Below, one piece after another: positions 4,779-6,087 of a stretch of DNA of 6,087 nucleotides. Under the pieces are notes generated by a model, which saw only the letters and a program-made list of their open reading frames with translations, ran no database searches and had not been told where the DNA came from. The stretch comes from Ignavibacteriaceae bacterium. GTDB lineage: Bacteria > Bacteroidota > Ignavibacteria > Ignavibacteriales > Ignavibacteriaceae. The position numbers and the translations under genes were made by a program. Positions within the stretch are counted from its first letter, which is position 1. The number at the start of each line of letters is the position of its first letter. The stretch lies in NCBI GenBank assembly GCA_026193755.1, contig JAPHUI010000119.1, positions 1 to 6,087 on the forward strand, in the 5' to 3' direction.

Positions 4779-5669
4779 ATGAGCACAAAAGCAATCATCA
4801 GAGTATTTTTATTCAACATCTTTCTCATTATCTGTTTATCCTTTGGGATTTATGGGCAGGATAAACCGCTCAATCTAATATGGATTTACGATTTCCAGGA
4901 CATGCTTGGCCACCCAGATGATTTAGCAACGAAAGGAGTTGTTTATTTATATTGGCCCTTACGAACTAAATGTTTAAACCTGTGTAAGAAGAAGGTACTT
5001 AGTATTGAATATGAGGGCTCTTATGCTAAAAAAGCGGAACTCGATGAAGTAAATAAAAGAATAAAAAATAATTTGGGTATTAAAGTACCAAATTCCAAAA
5101 TCAACAACAATGAGTCTGCAATTGAATGCATGATAAATACTACGTATCGGCGAGATAGTAATTATTATTATATTAATTCTGCTATTGAAAAGGGAAATGA
5201 CATTGAGATAATTCCCACATTTAAACTTTCGTATAAATTAAATAAAGATAAATCACCTTTAATAATATATGATTCATTGACAACCCATGCTGTATCAATT
5301 GCTGCTTGTTTATACAAAATCTATGATCTTTGGTATTATATATATCCTCAACCGATGAAGTTACCAGATTCCCTCTCTTCTTATCGTGATATTTCTAACA
5401 AGATTCTAACAAAAGTTGTACTTGAAACTTATGGGCTAAAAGTAACGCTTGATAGTACTAAGAAAGATGCAAACCTTATAGTTCAGTTAAAAGCATATGC
5501 TTATAGAGATTCCGTCTTTATGTCAATGGAAGCTATCATTAAAGATTCTACAAATCAACCACTTGCACTTTCCGAAAAATCATTTTATCGTGATAATCAA
5601 AAGAATTACGAACAAAAGCTGGAAGAAATTGAAAGAGATTTAGCTAAACAGATAATTAAAAAAGACTAA
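4779..5669 (+). CDS. Secreted protein of unknown function, TolB/FlgO-like pattern
   Basis: A 296-residue protein. Residues 1-26 are a signal peptide: a basic start MSTKAIIR, a hydrophobic core VFLFNIFLIICLSFGI, and probable cleavage before Gln27 in IYG-QDK. Cys19 is not in a good lipobox. The mature part starts with a beta-like LNLIWIYDFQD (31-41). Residues 127-168 (SNYYYINSAIEKGNDIEIIPTFKL, then a short loop and PLIIYDSLT) resemble the strand, G/S-turn, strand pattern of TolB N-terminal/FlgO-like periplasmic proteins, in which a phrase such as YVLNGSI is followed by a strand and an effect on D-x-L/T. This assignment rests on pattern only. Residues 276-294 are charged and helical, possibly a short coiled coil. 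Cys66 and Cys70 (CLNLC) could form a disulfide. It lies between the PEGA membrane protein and another signal-peptide protein, so it probably acts with them in the periplasm or at the outer membrane. Confidence 0.8.
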   Translation: MSTKAIIRVFLFNIFLIICLSFGIYGQDKPLNLIWIYDFQDMLGHPDDLATKGVVYLYWPLRTKCLNLCKKKVLSIEYEGSYAKKAELDEVNKRIKNNLGIKVPNSKINNNESAIECMINTTYRRDSNYYYINSAIEKGNDIEIIPTFKLSYKLNKDKSPLIIYDSLTTHAVSIAACLYKIYDLWYYIYPQPMKLPDSLSSYRDISNKILTKVVLETYGLKVTLDSTKKDANLIVQLKAYAYRDSVFMSMEAIIKDSTNQPLALSEKSFYRDNQKNYEQKLEEIERDLAKQIIKKD

Positions 5670-5698
5670 TATCGATTTCCCTATGAATAAGAGATATT
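5668..5698 (+). repeat. Short inverted repeat between two envelope genes
   Basis: AATATC at 5668-5673 pairs with GATATT at 5693-5698 over a 19-base loop, overlapping the end of the stop codon of the gene upstream. No T-tract follows, so it is not a terminator. It may act as a weak processing or stability element, or be chance. Confidence 0.2.
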
Positions 5699-5714
5699 CT
5701 CAGAAAGGTTAAAT

Positions 5715-6087
5715 ATGAAAAAAATAATTATAATGACGCTGTTTTTTTTAGCTTTGTGTTTATTTACCCAAGTATTTTCGAATTTTGATCTTAACTTGTA
5801 TGCTCAAGGATTTAATGCGGATCAGAAAAAAAACAGTACTAAAACAGCTATCCTGTTAGTCAAAAACTTTGATATGATGTTGCAGACAGAAGAAGAAAAG
5901 TGGTTTTCCTCGACTCTACCTATTCTTATTCAAACAAGTTTACGTGGAAATAAATATAATTGGCTAGAAATTGTAACTGATACTAATACGTTTTTTGGAG
6001 TTAATAAGTTCGTGTTAAATGGTTCTATTTTAGACTATGTTGATTATCTGAAAATCAATTTGAAAATAACTTCGAGTCAGAATAATA
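5715..6087 (+). CDS. Secreted TolB/FlgO-like protein, 3' end outside window
   Basis: The frame opens at ATG 5715 and is still open at the window end, giving 124 visible residues. AAAGG at 5704-5708, six bases upstream, supports the start. Residues 1-31 look like a signal peptide: MKKIIIMTLFFLALCLF core, with cleavage either after VFS (22) or after YAQ (31). The mature part shows KTAILLVKNFD (43-53), a helix-like EEKWFSSTLPILIQTSLRG (60-78), YNWLEIVTD (81-89) and NKFVLNGSILDYVDYLKINLKIT (97-119). This strand-helix-strand order with a final VLNGSI strand is the general pattern of periplasmic TolB N-terminal, FlgO and CsgG-like domains, where an early strand with a DF or NF phrase precedes a helix of paired subunits. 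This is recognition by pattern, not by search. It begins 45 bases after the previous gene and shares its pattern, which suggests a shared operon and perhaps common ancestry. Confidence 0.78.
   Translation, partial: MKKIIIMTLFFLALCLFTQVFSNFDLNLYAQGFNADQKKNSTKTAILLVKNFDMMLQTEEEKWFSSTLPILIQTSLRGNKYNWLEIVTDTNTFFGVNKFVLNGSILDYVDYLKINLKITSSQNN

Noticed and set aside
1..6087. CRISPR array or insertion sequence
   Set aside because: No regularly spaced direct repeats, no transposase-like reading frame and no terminal inverted repeats with target duplication were seen.

Overview
The window is AT-rich bacterial DNA. It starts inside the C-terminus of a secreted protein that carries a type IX secretion (Por) C-terminal sorting domain. 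The motif NYPNPFNPVTTI and the ending KKMILLR are of the style typical of Ignavibacteriota and neighbouring lineages of the Bacteroidota/Chlorobi group. Several other proteins have signal peptides that end in YGQ or YAQ, which also fits that group. Lineage is inferred from these motifs only; there is no rRNA or housekeeping marker here. Every gene I can support is on the + strand.

Layout. (1) 2-337: the tail of the type IX-exported protein. (2) 580-1377: a cytoplasm-made, endolysin-like cell-wall hydrolase with an N-terminal peptidoglycan-binding domain and a GH19-type lysozyme/chitinase domain. (3) 1378-2286: about 900 bases without a gene. In the middle is the 3' end of a tRNA gene (T-arm plus acceptor strand, 1774-1800), followed at once by a strong hairpin-T-tract terminator. 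The 5' two thirds of the tRNA are missing, so this looks like the attachment-site scar of an element integrated into a tRNA gene. The geometry puts the element to the left, which would include the endolysin. (4) 2290-3507: a small one-helix membrane protein and a compact DUF2235 alpha/beta hydrolase, the family of the type VI lipase effector Tle1. A promoter-like sequence and a structured leader precede them, and a plausible 47-residue ORF follows. (5) 3804 to the window end: a likely operon of three envelope genes. These are an inner-membrane protein with three helices and a periplasmic part built of about three PEGA-like repeats, then two signal-peptide proteins with a TolB/FlgO-like pattern. 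The last gene runs off the window.

How they may work together. The final three genes are closely spaced, co-directional and all envelope-directed, so they probably form one functional unit at the periplasm or cell wall. Their function is unknown. The DUF2235 hydrolase and its small membrane partner could be a lipase with an anchor, adaptor or immunity protein, but no type VI secretion component (VgrG, PAAR, Hcp) is visible, so delivery as an effector is not supported. I see no CRISPR array, no insertion sequence, no integrase and no complete RNA gene.
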